A stretch of 41,345 nt of DNA from Myxococcota bacterium (GCA_023150895.1 JAKLJY010000068.1:1-41345), one strand, 5' to 3'; counted from the stretch's first letter, positions 18,181 to 27,069 are shown. Notes: generated by a model from the letters alone, not told the origin. Numbers and translations: made by a program.

Positions 18181-18885
18181 ATGGGACGCAGCGTGAATCG
18201 CCACCGGACGCGCCGCGGGCGCGGGCTTCGGTTCGTCGTTGCGCTCGCGGTCGTGTCCGTCCCGTGCGTCCTGTCCGTCGTGCCGGCGGGCCGCGCGTTC
18301 GGGCAGGATTGGTCGGAGGCGGGGCCGCTCGAAGAGGCCGGTCGCCTGGTCACGACGTTGTCGTACCTGAAGGGGCTCGACGAGACCACGGAGCGACGCC
18401 TCGTCGCGTTCTACTACGACCCGGCCCGACCCGGGGCGGCGGATGAGGCGCAGGCCCTCGTCGATGCGTTCATCGCCCTGGTCAACGACACCTCGCGCAA
18501 GGCGAGCCTGACCAACAAGGCGACGGCGATCGCCGCGCCGCTCCCGACGCCGGCGACGCCGGAGGCGTGCGAGGGCATGCTGCGCAACACGAAGGTCGCG
18601 GTCGCGGTGATGCTGCCGTCGCTCGGCGACGCGGCGTGGCGGGCGCTGCTCGTGGCCGCGGAACGGCGACACGTCGTCACGGCCACCGTGAGCCAGGGGG
18701 CGGCGCGTCGGGCGGGTCCGTCTTTCGGTCTGTTCAAGCCGGGCGGGCGGTTGCAGACGTGGTGCGATACCGACCGGGTCATGCTCGAAGGGCAGCTCAA
18801 TGCGTCGGGGATCCCCTGGGTCTTCCGCGGGGAACGGCTGGTGAGGAGCCCGACCGGGGGGTCGGAGGGGGGAGGCTCGCCATGA
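18181..18885 (+). CDS. Exported YfiR-like (DUF4154) protein
   Basis: 234 residues from ATG 18181, with AAGGA upstream. An Arg-rich N-region and hydrophobic core (FVVALAVVSVPCVLSVV) end at a likely signal-peptidase site near AFG|QDW, so the product is periplasmic. The rest fits the YfiR/DUF4154 pattern: an early helix and strand (LVTTLSYLKG, RLVAFYYDPARPG), a central KVAVAVMLPSLG strand-helix unit, and a late FGLFKPGGRLQTWCD block. The stop overlaps the ATG of a TonB-dependent receptor (ATGA, 18882-18885), a pairing I recall as common for this family. In Pseudomonas, YfiR restrains a membrane diguanylate cyclase; here a sensory partner role for the receptor is inferred. No cyclase or kinase gene is present in the window. 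Confidence 0.62.
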   Translation: MGRSVNRHRTRRGRGLRFVVALAVVSVPCVLSVVPAGRAFGQDWSEAGPLEEAGRLVTTLSYLKGLDETTERRLVAFYYDPARPGAADEAQALVDAFIALVNDTSRKASLTNKATAIAAPLPTPATPEACEGMLRNTKVAVAVMLPSLGDAAWRALLVAAERRHVVTATVSQGAARRAGPSFGLFKPGGRLQTWCDTDRVMLEGQLNASGIPWVFRGERLVRSPTGGSEGGGSP

Positions 18886-20921
18886 GGGTGCACGGGCGGA
18901 TGTTCCGCACAGGGGTCGGCCTCGTCGCCGTCATGTCGGCGAGCGCCGCGCCGGCCAGCGCGCAGCCCGATTCGCCGCGCGGGGCGGACCGGATGAACGA
19001 CCCGGTCACGGTCACGACCCGGAGTGCGCGCGCCATGCGGGATGCTCCGGGTGTCGTGACGGTCATCACCCGGCAGGACATTCTGGCGACGGGCGCGCGC
19101 GACCTCGTCGACGTGCTGAACCTGGTGCCGGGTCTGCAGTTCGGCGTCGACGTCGAGGGCGGGCTCGGCCCGTCGGTGCGGGGGCTCTGGGGCACCGAGG
19201 GCAAAGTCCTGCTGCTCGTCGACGGGCTGGAGATGAACGAACGCCTCTATGGCACGAATCAGTGGGGCATGGCGCTGCCGGTCGACCTCATCGAGCGGAT
19301 CGAGATCATCCGCGGGCCGGGCAGCGTGCTCTACGGCGGGTTCGCCGAGCTCGCGGTCATTCAAGTGACGACGGTGCGGCCGAGCACGCTCCACGGACTC
19401 GAGCTGCACGGCATCGGGGGCCTGATGGGCGCGACGCCGGGGCGGGCCGGCCTGGCGGCGGCCTACGGCCAGGTCCGCAGCGAAACCCTGGAGTATTCGC
19501 TCTCGGCCTGGGCCGGGCACGCGATCACCAGCCCGCGAGACTACGTCGAGCCCGAGACCGGCCGGCGGGCGGCGCTGACCGGAAACACGTCGGATCCGCG
19601 CTGGGTCAACGCGGCGGTTCAGTGGCACGGGTTCCAGCTCCGGTTGCTCTACGATGGCTACCGCGCGGCCACCGTGGACGGTTACGGCGAGGTGCTGTCG
19701 CAGCCGGCCGCCCTCGGATTCACCGGATACTTCGCGGATCTGCGGTGGCGCGGCCAGCTCGGCGACCGCCTGACGCTCGTGCCGCACCTCGGGTTCAAGC
19801 GGCAGCAGCCCTGGCGCGCGACGGATCCCGGCCTCGCGACGTTCTACGACAAGACGGCCGACACCTACCGAGGCGGCCTGCTGGCCGATCTCGTCCTCAT
19901 CGACGACCTCGACCTGCAGCTCGCCGTCGAGGCCTACCACGATCGCGCGCGGCTCGAGGACGAGCGCCTGTTGGGCACGCAGCGCCGGTTCGACGGGCGC
20001 ACGTCGATCACGGTCAGCGACGTCGCCGCGTTCGTCCAGGGGGTCTACGCAGCGCGCCCGTTCACCCTCGTCGCCGGTGTCCGCGGAGAGTGGAGCGACC
20101 GCTTCGAAACGAGCGTCGTCCCGCGGGTCGGGGCCATCTGGCAGGGCGAGCGCGTCTTCGCGAAGGCCCTCGTCACGCAGGCGTTTCGGACCCCGGCGCT
20201 GGAGAACCTCGGCCTGCCGCGCGCCCGCGACGTCCAGCCCGAGCGGACGACCGTCTACGAGGCCGAGGTCGGCTACCAGGTGCCGTATCGGTTCTCGTTC
20301 TCGGTCAACGCCTTCGAGATGACGATGCAGAGCCCCATCGTCTTCGGTTACGACGCGGCGGAGGGCGAGGAACTCTACGACAACGCGGGTGAGACGGGCA
20401 CGCAGGGCCTCGAGGTCGTCCAGCGGGCCATGGGCGGCTGGGGACATGCCGAGGTCAGCTACAGTCTCTACACCGCGCACGAGCAGAACGGCGTCCCTGC
20501 CTACGCCGTGCCCGGAAGGCCGGAAGCGCTGCTCGGCGCGGCCCGGCACAAGGTCGCCCTGCGGGGACGCTTTCTGTTGCCGGGGCGGGTCACGCTCGGC
20601 CCGTCGGCGGTCTTCCTCTCCGAGCGCTGGACGGTCGTGGGCCACGACCCCGTGCCCTTCGCGGGCGATCCGGAACCAGCGGGTACGACCCCGGCGCCGG
20701 CCCCCATCGTCGCGCTCGAGCCACCGACGTTGCGCCTCAACCTCTTCGTCAGCTTCACGCCCCCCGGCGTCGACGGGCTCTACCTCGGCGCCGGCGGCTA
20801 CGACCTGACGGACAGCGGCTTCCGGTACGTGCAGCCGCACGACAGCGGACACGGCCCGCTCCCCGCGGCGGGCCGCGAGTTCGTGCTCAAAGCCGGGTAC
20901 GCCCTGCCGATCGAGCCCTGA
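18882..20921 (+). CDS. TonB-dependent outer-membrane receptor
   Basis: 679 residues from ATG 18882 inside the ATGA overlap. A longer open frame reaches back to 18567 but only shadows the upstream gene. Signal peptide: MRVHGRMFRTGVGLVAVMSA...ASA|Q. The plug domain shows the family pattern: VTVTTRSARAMRDAPGVVTV, then DILATGARDLVDVLNLVPGL, LLLVDGLEMNERL and IERIEIIRGPGSVLYGG. A 22-strand-type barrel of about 530 residues follows (YQVPYRFSFSVNAFEM, EVSYSLYTAHEQN). The very end (AGYALPIEP) lacks the usual terminal Phe/Trp. The size and plug suit a colicin-I-receptor or vitamin-type transporter. The ligand is unknown, and no TonB or ExbBD genes are nearby. Confidence 0.9.
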   Translation: MRVHGRMFRTGVGLVAVMSASAAPASAQPDSPRGADRMNDPVTVTTRSARAMRDAPGVVTVITRQDILATGARDLVDVLNLVPGLQFGVDVEGGLGPSVRGLWGTEGKVLLLVDGLEMNERLYGTNQWGMALPVDLIERIEIIRGPGSVLYGGFAELAVIQVTTVRPSTLHGLELHGIGGLMGATPGRAGLAAAYGQVRSETLEYSLSAWAGHAITSPRDYVEPETGRRAALTGNTSDPRWVNAAVQWHGFQLRLLYDGYRAATVDGYGEVLSQPAALGFTGYFADLRWRGQLGDRLTLVPHLGFKRQQPWRATDPGLATFYDKTADTYRGGLLADLVLIDDLDLQLAVEAYHDRARLEDERLLGTQRRFDGRTSITVSDVAAFVQGVYAARPFTLVAGVRGEWSDRFETSVVPRVGAIWQGERVFAKALVTQAFRTPALENLGLPRARDVQPERTTVYEAEVGYQVPYRFSFSVNAFEMTMQSPIVFGYDAAEGEELYDNAGETGTQGLEVVQRAMGGWGHAEVSYSLYTAHEQNGVPAYAVPGRPEALLGAARHKVALRGRFLLPGRVTLGPSAVFLSERWTVVGHDPVPFAGDPEPAGTTPAPAPIVALEPPTLRLNLFVSFTPPGVDGLYLGAGGYDLTDSGFRYVQPHDSGHGPLPAAGREFVLKAGYALPIEP

Positions 20922-20999
20922 GGGACTCTCCGCGCCGCGCCGGTTCGGCTATCATCGGCCCGCCGCGCGCCCGCGGTGCGTCGAGAACGGGAGAGCGAG

Positions 21000-22154
21000 A
21001 TGCGCATTCTGTACGGGGTCGTCGGCGAAGGCATGGGGCACGCGACGCGCAGCCGCGTGGTGCTCGAACACCTGCTTGCGGCGGGGCACGAGGTCCGCGT
21101 CGTGGTCTCCGGGCGGGCGCACGGGTTTCTGGTCAGCCGCTTCCAGGGCCGCCCGAACATCCGCTTCGAGGAGATCCACGGCCTCGTGCTCGGGTTCGAG
21201 GGCAACGCGCTCGACAAGAGCGAGACGTTCCGGCTCAACCTCGAGGCCCTGCCCGCCGGCTTGCTGAAGAACATCGGCGTCTACCGCCGAGTGGCCGAAG
21301 ACGGCTTCGCGCCCGAGGTCGTCATCAGCGATTTCGAAACCTGGGCCTATCTCTACGGTCTCAATCACTTCCTGCCGGTGGTCAGCATCGACAACATGCA
21401 GGTCCTCAACCGGTGCCGGCACGACGCGGACGTGACGCTCGACGGTGCGGGGGCGTTCAAGCTCGCGAAGGGGCTCGTGAAGGGCAAATTGCCCTTTGCC
21501 TGGCACTATCTGGTCAGCAGTTTCTTCTTTCCGCCGGTGCGCAAGCGCAAGACGACGCTCGTGCCCCCGATACTCCGACCGGAGATCCTCGCGGCGAAAC
21601 GCGAGCCCGGCGCGCACGTGCTCGTGTATCAGACCGCCGCGAGCAACGCCGCGCTGATCCCCGCGCTGCAACGTCTGCCCTACACCTTTCGGGTGTATGG
21701 CATGGGACGCGAGGGTCAGGAGGGCAACGTCACGCTCAAGGGCTTCTCGGAGACCGGATTCATCGACGACCTGCGCACCGCGCGCGCCGTCGTCGCCGGC
21801 GGCGGGTACTCGCTGATGGGCGAGGCGGTGCATCTGCACGTGCCCATGTTGTCGCTGCCCATCGAGGGACAGTTCGAACAGGTGCTCAACGCGCGCTATC
21901 TCCAGAAGCTCGGGTACGGCCGGCACGCCGAGCGGCTCGACGTCGACGCCATCGCGGACTTCGTGTCGCGCTCCGACGACTTCGCGCACAGCCTCGAACG
22001 CTACGTCCCGCGCGGTAATGACATGCTCTTCGGCTGCGTCGACGAGCTTCTGCGCCGGGTGTCGGCCGGCGAGTCCGCCCCGGACGCGCTCGACGCCCCC
22101 GCGATGGGCAAGTTTTCGCCCGATGAACGGGACACGGCGGACCTCCCGGGTTGA
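21000..22154 (+). CDS. Glycosyltransferase, GT28/MurG-like fold (MJ1255/TIGR00661-like)
   Basis: 384 residues from ATG 21000, preceded by GGGAG. The N-terminus MRILYGVVGEGMGHATRS is the nucleotide-sugar-transferase opening of the TIGR00661 group (a Gly-rich loop and GHATR). The acceptor domain includes FRVYGMGREGQEGNV and the donor-site region has VVAGGGYSLMGEAVHLHVP followed by LPIEGQFEQVLNARYL, matching the GGG...E...P...Q.NA pattern of GT28-type enzymes. It probably glycosylates an envelope lipid or polymer from a UDP-sugar on the cytoplasmic face of the membrane; substrates cannot be read from sequence. It lies 78 bases after the TonB receptor on the same strand. Confidence 0.85.
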   Translation: MRILYGVVGEGMGHATRSRVVLEHLLAAGHEVRVVVSGRAHGFLVSRFQGRPNIRFEEIHGLVLGFEGNALDKSETFRLNLEALPAGLLKNIGVYRRVAEDGFAPEVVISDFETWAYLYGLNHFLPVVSIDNMQVLNRCRHDADVTLDGAGAFKLAKGLVKGKLPFAWHYLVSSFFFPPVRKRKTTLVPPILRPEILAAKREPGAHVLVYQTAASNAALIPALQRLPYTFRVYGMGREGQEGNVTLKGFSETGFIDDLRTARAVVAGGGYSLMGEAVHLHVPMLSLPIEGQFEQVLNARYLQKLGYGRHAERLDVDAIADFVSRSDDFAHSLERYVPRGNDMLFGCVDELLRRVSAGESAPDALDAPAMGKFSPDERDTADLPG

Positions 22155-22186
22155 CGCCGGTCGAGGCGCCCGCCGCGGCGCCCGCT

Positions 22187-22999
22187 TCAGAACCGCCCGC
22201 CCCAGCCCACGAACGCCCCCTCCGGGGTGACGACGGCCGTCGGCGCGCTCTTCGCTTCGGCGCCGCGCCGGGCGTCGATGATCAGCATCGTCACGCCCGC
22301 GGCGACGAGCACGCCGCCGGTGGCATACATGACGTTGGCCATCGTCGCGGCGCTCTCCGCGTCGTCGGCGGTACGCTTCTTTTCGGCGCCGGTCGTGGCG
22401 GCCTTGTGGTCTTCCTCGGCGTTGCTGCTCGCGACGCCGAACCCGATGCCGACCCCCGCTGCGACCACGCCGGCGCCCAACGACGCCCAACCGATCGGCC
22501 ACAGGACCGTGTGCGGGGGCGGGCCCGCGGGTTGGACCGCCCGCGGCGCCGGGGTGAGCGAGGGCTCGGGCGCGGGCTCAGGCGCGGGCGGCGGCGGGGG
22601 CTCGGGCTCGCGATCGGGCACGGCCTCGGGTTTCGTCTTCGACAAAATGGCCTGCATCACCCGGACGCGCCGCTCGACGTCGCCCCGGTCGGGCGTGTCC
22701 GCCGTGCGATCGAGGTACATCTGGAAGTATTCGATGGCCTTTTCGGCGTCGCCGGACTCTTCGCACGCGCGGCCCAGGTTGTAGAGCAGGACCGGCGACG
22801 GATCGAGCATGTAGGCGCGCTCGAACGCCGCGCGGGCGCCCTCGAAGTCGCGGGCCTGGAAGGCTTCTTTTCCTTTTTGATACTCGACGGCGGCCTTTTC
22901 GGCGGCGGTCTGGGCGTTCGCGGGCGCGGCGGCGACCGCGAGCGCGAGGCTGGATCCGAGGACGACGGCGAGGCGGAAGGGGGGCGTTGAACGGCTCAT
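22187..22999 (-). CDS. Exported TPR protein with two C-terminal transmembrane segments
   Basis: 270 residues from ATG 22999. The signal peptide ends near ANAQ. Two or three tetratricopeptide units follow (AVEYQKGKEAFQARDFEGAR, LLYNLGRACEESGDAEKAIE). A Pro/Glu-rich linker (EPEPPPPPAPEPAPEP) leads to two hydrophobic segments (IGWASLGAGVVAAGVGIGFG and VMYATGGVLVAAGVTMLII) with a charged turn between them. The tail ends VGWGGRF. This layout is frequent among uncharacterised Myxococcota envelope proteins, from memory, and suggests a membrane-anchored scaffold. It is convergent with the glycosyltransferase, and its 5' region (23000-23124) faces a lipoprotein gene. Confidence 0.8.
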   Translation of the reverse strand: MSRSTPPFRLAVVLGSSLALAVAAAPANAQTAAEKAAVEYQKGKEAFQARDFEGARAAFERAYMLDPSPVLLYNLGRACEESGDAEKAIEYFQMYLDRTADTPDRGDVERRVRVMQAILSKTKPEAVPDREPEPPPPPAPEPAPEPSLTPAPRAVQPAGPPPHTVLWPIGWASLGAGVVAAGVGIGFGVASSNAEEDHKAATTGAEKKRTADDAESAATMANVMYATGGVLVAAGVTMLIIDARRGAEAKSAPTAVVTPEGAFVGWGGRF

Positions 23000-23124
23000 G
23001 GCGCCGCGCAGCGTATCATGACGCCCGCCCGGTGCCCCGAATCCATTTGCGCGGGGCCGGCCTAGTCGCTAGAACGCGCCCGATTCGCGTCACACTGCGC
23101 CGTCGGCGCCGGAGGTCTCATCCC

Positions 23125-24897
23125 ATGAAGCGTACGCTGACCCGCGGCCTGGCCCTGTCCGCCGCCCTCACCCTGGCCTTCACCGCCTGCAACAAGGGCG
23201 AAGAGGGGGGCAAAGGACCCGCCACCGCGGCCGTCAAGACGGAGGCGAAGGCCCCCGCGCCCGCGTTCCTGAAGTACGTCCCCGCGGATACGCCGTACGT
23301 CTTCGCGAACCTCGAGCCGGCCCCTCAGCCGGTCTTCGACAAGCTCATGACGAAGATCGAGCCGATGATGGCCGACCTCGAGGGCCTGCTGAACGCCGAG
23401 CTCGCCAAGGCGCCCACCAACCCCGAGGACGTCTCGGAGAAGGTCGGCCGCGCGATCCTCGAGGAGTTCAAGGGCCGGCTGAACCGCAAGGGCCTCGAGG
23501 AGCTCGGGTTCAGCGCGCAGATCCGCATGGCCATCTACGGCATCGGGTTCCTGCCGGCCATCCGCATGGAGCTGAAGAACGCCGACGCCTTCAAGGCGGC
23601 GGTGGCCCGGGTCGAGGCCAAGTCCGGGCAGAAGCTCGCGGTGACCAAGACGGGCGACGTCGAACACTGGATCATCGACAAGGGCGAGGGCTTCTTCGTC
23701 GCCGGCATCCAGGGCGGCGAGCTCGTCCTGGGCATGGGCCCGACCAAGGCCAAGGACCTCTACCTGCCCGTTCTCTTCGGCGCCAAGGCCCCGGCGGCCA
23801 CGCTCGAGAGCAGCGGCGCGCTCACGAAGCTCATCGAGCAGTACAAGTTCACCCCCCACGGCGCCGGTTTCGTCGATCTCAAGACGCTGTCGTCGATCTT
23901 CGTCGGCACGGCGACGGGCCTGAACGCGGACATCGCCGCGGCCCTGCGCGAGCCCACCGAGCCCACGCCGCCGCCGGAGTGCCAGGCCGAGATCCCGGCG
24001 CTCGCCGCGAACTTCCCCCGGGTGGTTTTCGGCTACGAGGAGTTCAACGACCGCCTCGCCGTCGCGAACCTGCTCGTCGAGTCGACGCCGGCCCTCGGTC
24101 AGGAGCTCGCCGCGCTGGCCCTGCCGGTGCCGGGCCTGACGTCGAGCCCCGCCGGCAACCCCGCGCTGGTCTTCGGCCTCGGCATCGATCTCGAGAAGAC
24201 GATGGCCCTCGCCAAGACGAAGGCCGGCGCCGTCCAGGCGGCCCCCTACAAGTGCATGATGCTCGGGGGCCTCAACGAGGCCGCCAACGACGTGCTCGCG
24301 GGCCTCTCGCAGCCCCTGCCGCCGTTCATCAACATGGTCAAGGGCGTCTCGCTGACCGTGAAGGATGCCAAGATCGGCCCGGGTATGGGGCCCGATCCCC
24401 TGGCGGCCTTCCAGGACGCGCAGGCCTACCTGACCATCAGCAGCGCCAGCCCGGCCGAGCTGCTCGGCATGGTCAAGGTCATGCTGCCCCCGCCGCTCGC
24501 GGCGCTCACGGTTCTGCCCGACGGCAAGCCCGTGGCCATCCCGACCGAGGGCCTGCCGCCGTTCATCAAGGTCCCGACCATCACCATGACCAGCAACGCG
24601 CTGGCGCTCAGCGCGGGCGAGGGCATGGACAAAGAGGTCGGCGCCCTGCTCGCCGCGCCCCCGGCCACCGGCGACCGACCGCTGTTCGTCATCGGCTACC
24701 ACCTCGGCAAGGTGATGGCCGCCGTCTCGGAGAAGCTCAAAGAGGCCACGGCCAACCTGCCGCCGGAGCAGAAGGCCGAGATCGACGCGCAGCTCGCCCG
24801 CAACAAGTCCATCGCCGAGCTCATCGGACTCGTGGGCTTCTCGCTGCACGCCGGCGAGAAGGGCATCTCGTTCAAGCCCCGCGTGCACTTCAACTGA
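23125..24897 (+). CDS. Large lipoprotein of unknown function
   Basis: 590 residues from ATG 23125, with GGAGG at 23111-23115. The signal peptide MKRTLTRGLALSAALTLAFTAC ends in a lipobox-like FTAC followed by a charged, flexible spacer (NKGEEGGKGP). The body starts FLKYVPADTPYVFANLEP, a phrase I associate with DUF3352-like exported proteins of Myxococcota, and continues as a mixed alpha/beta domain with repeated hydrophobic strands (LVLGMGPTKAKDLYLP, ALVFGLGIDLEKTM, PLFVIGYHLGKVMAAV). Two similar halves of this kind suggest an internal duplication. Unusually Lys-rich for this window. No catalytic motif was seen. A periplasmic or surface-facing lipid anchor is inferred. Confidence 0.85.
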   Translation: MKRTLTRGLALSAALTLAFTACNKGEEGGKGPATAAVKTEAKAPAPAFLKYVPADTPYVFANLEPAPQPVFDKLMTKIEPMMADLEGLLNAELAKAPTNPEDVSEKVGRAILEEFKGRLNRKGLEELGFSAQIRMAIYGIGFLPAIRMELKNADAFKAAVARVEAKSGQKLAVTKTGDVEHWIIDKGEGFFVAGIQGGELVLGMGPTKAKDLYLPVLFGAKAPAATLESSGALTKLIEQYKFTPHGAGFVDLKTLSSIFVGTATGLNADIAAALREPTEPTPPPECQAEIPALAANFPRVVFGYEEFNDRLAVANLLVESTPALGQELAALALPVPGLTSSPAGNPALVFGLGIDLEKTMALAKTKAGAVQAAPYKCMMLGGLNEAANDVLAGLSQPLPPFINMVKGVSLTVKDAKIGPGMGPDPLAAFQDAQAYLTISSASPAELLGMVKVMLPPPLAALTVLPDGKPVAIPTEGLPPFIKVPTITMTSNALALSAGEGMDKEVGALLAAPPATGDRPLFVIGYHLGKVMAAVSEKLKEATANLPPEQKAEIDAQLARNKSIAELIGLVGFSLHAGEKGISFKPRVHFN

Positions 24898-25466
24898 GCC
24901 GGGCGGAAAAAGGCCCGGGGGCCATTCCCCGGGCGCCCCTCTCCGACGCGGACGTCGCCGCGCTGCTCGCGTCGCTCTCGCGAGAGCTGCCGGGCTTTGC
25001 GCTGCGGTTCAAGACCGAGAGCCGCCTGCAGCGGTTGATCGCCGCCCTTGTGTGGCCGTTCAACCGCACCTACCTGACCGAGTACACCACGGTCCTGTTC
25101 GGGCGGGTCTATCTCCCCGATCGCGGCTGTCTGCCCCCGCACGGCATGTCCCGCGAGTCGCTGTACGCGTTGCTCTGCCACGAGGCGGTGCACCTGCGCG
25201 ACGCGCGGCGCTACCCGCTGTTCTTTCACCTGAGCTACCTGCTCCTGCCCCCCGTGGGGCCGGGGTTTCGGGCGTTCTGGGAGTGGCGGGGCTATCGCGA
25301 GACGCTGCGGGTCGAGTACGCGCTCTGGGGCGAGATCACCGACGCGCATCTCGACCGCATCGCCGACCGCTTCGCCGGGCCGGACTACCTGTTCATGTGG
25401 CCCTTCCGGCGCACCGTCCGGGCCCGTCTCGAGCGGCTGCGGGCGGAAATCACCGGCGGCGCTTGA
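24894..25466 (+). CDS. HExxH metallopeptidase-like protein, start codon unclear
   Basis: About 190 residues if translation begins at CTG 24894, which overlaps the upstream stop as CTGA. No in-frame ATG, GTG or TTG occurs before TTG 25035, yet the region before 25035 looks coding (LSDADVAALLASLSRELPGF, LRFKTESRLQRL). ATT 24924 is another possible start. The frame holds YALLCHEAVHLRDARRYPLFFHLSYLLLPPVG: HEAVH is an HExxH zinc-site motif followed by Asp/Arg, and a hydrophobic stretch comes next. Later residues FRAFWEWRGYRETLRVEYAL contain a Glu that could be the third ligand. This pattern belongs to uncharacterised SprT-like or minigluzincin-like proteins. Activity is unproven. Confidence 0.6.
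   Translation: MSRAEKGPGAIPRAPLSDADVAALLASLSRELPGFALRFKTESRLQRLIAALVWPFNRTYLTEYTTVLFGRVYLPDRGCLPPHGMSRESLYALLCHEAVHLRDARRYPLFFHLSYLLLPPVGPGFRAFWEWRGYRETLRVEYALWGEITDAHLDRIADRFAGPDYLFMWPFRRTVRARLERLRAEITGGA
24913..24934 (+). promoter_or_regulatory. Perfect 8-bp stem-loop between the lipoprotein and metallopeptidase genes
   Basis: GCCCGGGG (24913-24920), loop GCCATT, CCCCGGGC (24927-24934), starting 16 bases after the lipoprotein stop. It is preceded by an A run (24907-24911) but followed by C/T-rich sequence without a U-tract. It could be a weak terminator or attenuator that lowers expression of the downstream frame, or an mRNA 3'-end protector. Confidence 0.45.
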
Positions 25467-25500
25467 CCGGGGCCCCCGCGGGGTCGATGTTCCAGAGGTA

Positions 25501-27042
25501 GTGGACGCCCTCGCGACGATCTTCGCGCAGATGCGGGCAACCGGGACGCCGTGGGCGCTCGGCGGACTGTTGCTGACGGCCCTGGTGGTGCGTCTGGCGG
25601 CCCCGGAGGACCACCGGCGCCTCCGTGCCACCGCCCTCTTCGTGCTGCTCCACCTGGCCCTTCTGGGGCCCGCGGCGGCCCTTGCGGACGGCGATCCGGA
25701 GACCCATCTGCAGGCGCAGGTGGCGGCTCGTTTCGCGGCGGCCCTGGCCGGCATCGGCATGGTGCTCACCCTGCTCTTCAAGGTGCTGCTGCCGAGGGTC
25801 GGCTACCACGCCCCCCGCATCCTGCGCGACGTCGTCGGCACGGCTCTGCTCGTGATCGTCGTGTTTTCGATGGCCTCTCGCCTGGGGGTGCACCTCGCGA
25901 GCCTGATTGCCACCTCGGCCGTCGTCACCGCGGTCATCGGCCTCGCGCTGCAAGACACCCTCGGCAACGTCATCGGCGGGCTGATGCTGCAGTCCGACCG
26001 CTCCATCGAGGTCGGCGACTGGGTCCGCATCGGCGAGACGGTGGGCCGGGTCGTCGACGTCCGCTGGCGCTACACCGCCATCGAGACGCGCAACTGGGAG
26101 ACCCTGATCGTCCCCAACGGGCAGATCGTGAAGAATCAGGTGCTCGTCCTGGGCCGTCGCAAGGGGAAACCGGCGCAATGGCGGCGCCTGATCGAGTTCC
26201 ACGTCGATTTCCGGTTCGCCCCGACCCGGGTGATCGAGGCCGTCGAGGAGGCCGTGCGGCAGGCCCGCGTCCCCAACGTGGCCGACGACCCCGCCCCGAA
26301 CTGCGTTCTCATGGGTTTCCACGAGAGCACGGCGCGTTACATCCTGCGGTATCACCTGACGGATCTCGCCGTCGACGACCCGACGGACAGCGCCGTGCGC
26401 GTCCGGGTCTACTTCGGTCTGCAGCGGGCGGGCATTCCGCTCGCGATTCCGGCGCAGACGCTCTTCCTGACGCAGAACGAGGGCCGCAAGCTCGCCGAGG
26501 CGCGCGAGGACGAGGACGAGCGGCGCTTCGCCATCGACCGAATCGAACTCTTCCACACCCTGCCCGAGACGGAGCGACACGCCCTCGCCGAGGGCCTGCG
26601 CCACGCGCCCTTCGCCCGGGGCGAGGTCATGACGCGGCAGGGCGCCGAGGGTCACTGGCTCTACCTCATCGTCCGCGGACGGGTGAGCGTACGGGTGGCC
26701 TCGAACGGCGGCGACGAGGCCGAGGTCAATCAACTCGGCGAGGGGGACTTCTTCGGCGAGACGTCGCTGATGACGGGCGAACGGCGGACGGCCACCGTCA
26801 TCGCATTGACGGACGTCGACTGTTACCGCCTCGACCGGGCGGTCTTCCAGGCGGTCATCCAGCGGCAGCCGGCCCTCGCGGAGCACATCGCTCGCATCCT
26901 CGCCGAGCGCCGCATGGTGTTGACGACCGTGCGCGACGACCTCGACCACGAGGCCCACTGCCGCAAGATGGAGCAGACCCGCCTGGACTTCGTCGACCGC
27001 ATCCGGGCCTTTTTCGGCCTCGACGAGGGAGACGACGGGTAA
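25501..27042 (+). CDS. MscS-family mechanosensitive channel with C-terminal cyclic-nucleotide-binding domain
   Basis: 513 residues from GTG 25501, with AGAGG just upstream. Five or so N-terminal helices end in the pore helix and MscS beta domain: LALQDTLGNVIGGLMLQ at about residue 150, then IEVGDWVRIGETVGRVVDV and RNWETLIVPNGQIVKNQV. An MscS alpha/beta domain follows to about residue 330. Residues about 355-480 form a cNMP-binding domain with the phosphate cassette FFGETSLMTGERRTATV, whose Glu and Arg are the residues that hold a cyclic nucleotide. Such fusions are known as bacterial cyclic-nucleotide-gated channels (the bCNG type of the MscS superfamily), opened by ligand more than by tension. 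It lies 34 bases after the metallopeptidase-like gene and converges on motB. Confidence 0.92.
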   Translation: MDALATIFAQMRATGTPWALGGLLLTALVVRLAAPEDHRRLRATALFVLLHLALLGPAAALADGDPETHLQAQVAARFAAALAGIGMVLTLLFKVLLPRVGYHAPRILRDVVGTALLVIVVFSMASRLGVHLASLIATSAVVTAVIGLALQDTLGNVIGGLMLQSDRSIEVGDWVRIGETVGRVVDVRWRYTAIETRNWETLIVPNGQIVKNQVLVLGRRKGKPAQWRRLIEFHVDFRFAPTRVIEAVEEAVRQARVPNVADDPAPNCVLMGFHESTARYILRYHLTDLAVDDPTDSAVRVRVYFGLQRAGIPLAIPAQTLFLTQNEGRKLAEAREDEDERRFAIDRIELFHTLPETERHALAEGLRHAPFARGEVMTRQGAEGHWLYLIVRGRVSVRVASNGGDEAEVNQLGEGDFFGETSLMTGERRTATVIALTDVDCYRLDRAVFQAVIQRQPALAEHIARILAERRMVLTTVRDDLDHEAHCRKMEQTRLDFVDRIRAFFGLDEGDDG

Positions 27043-27069
27043 CGCCGGGGCGGGGTCTCCGAGCGGCTC

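Noticed and set aside
18567-18881. N-terminal extension of the TonB receptor frame
   Set aside because: It only overlaps the YfiR-like gene in another frame; ATG 18882 gives a proper signal peptide and an ATGA overlap.
18414-20852. Long minus-strand frame opposite the TonB receptor
   Set aside because: Shadow of the receptor gene, with Arg/Asp/Val-rich composition and no motifs.
23062-24888. Long minus-strand frame opposite the lipoprotein
   Set aside because: Low-complexity Arg/Leu/Gly/Glu-rich text that follows the plus-strand codon bias.
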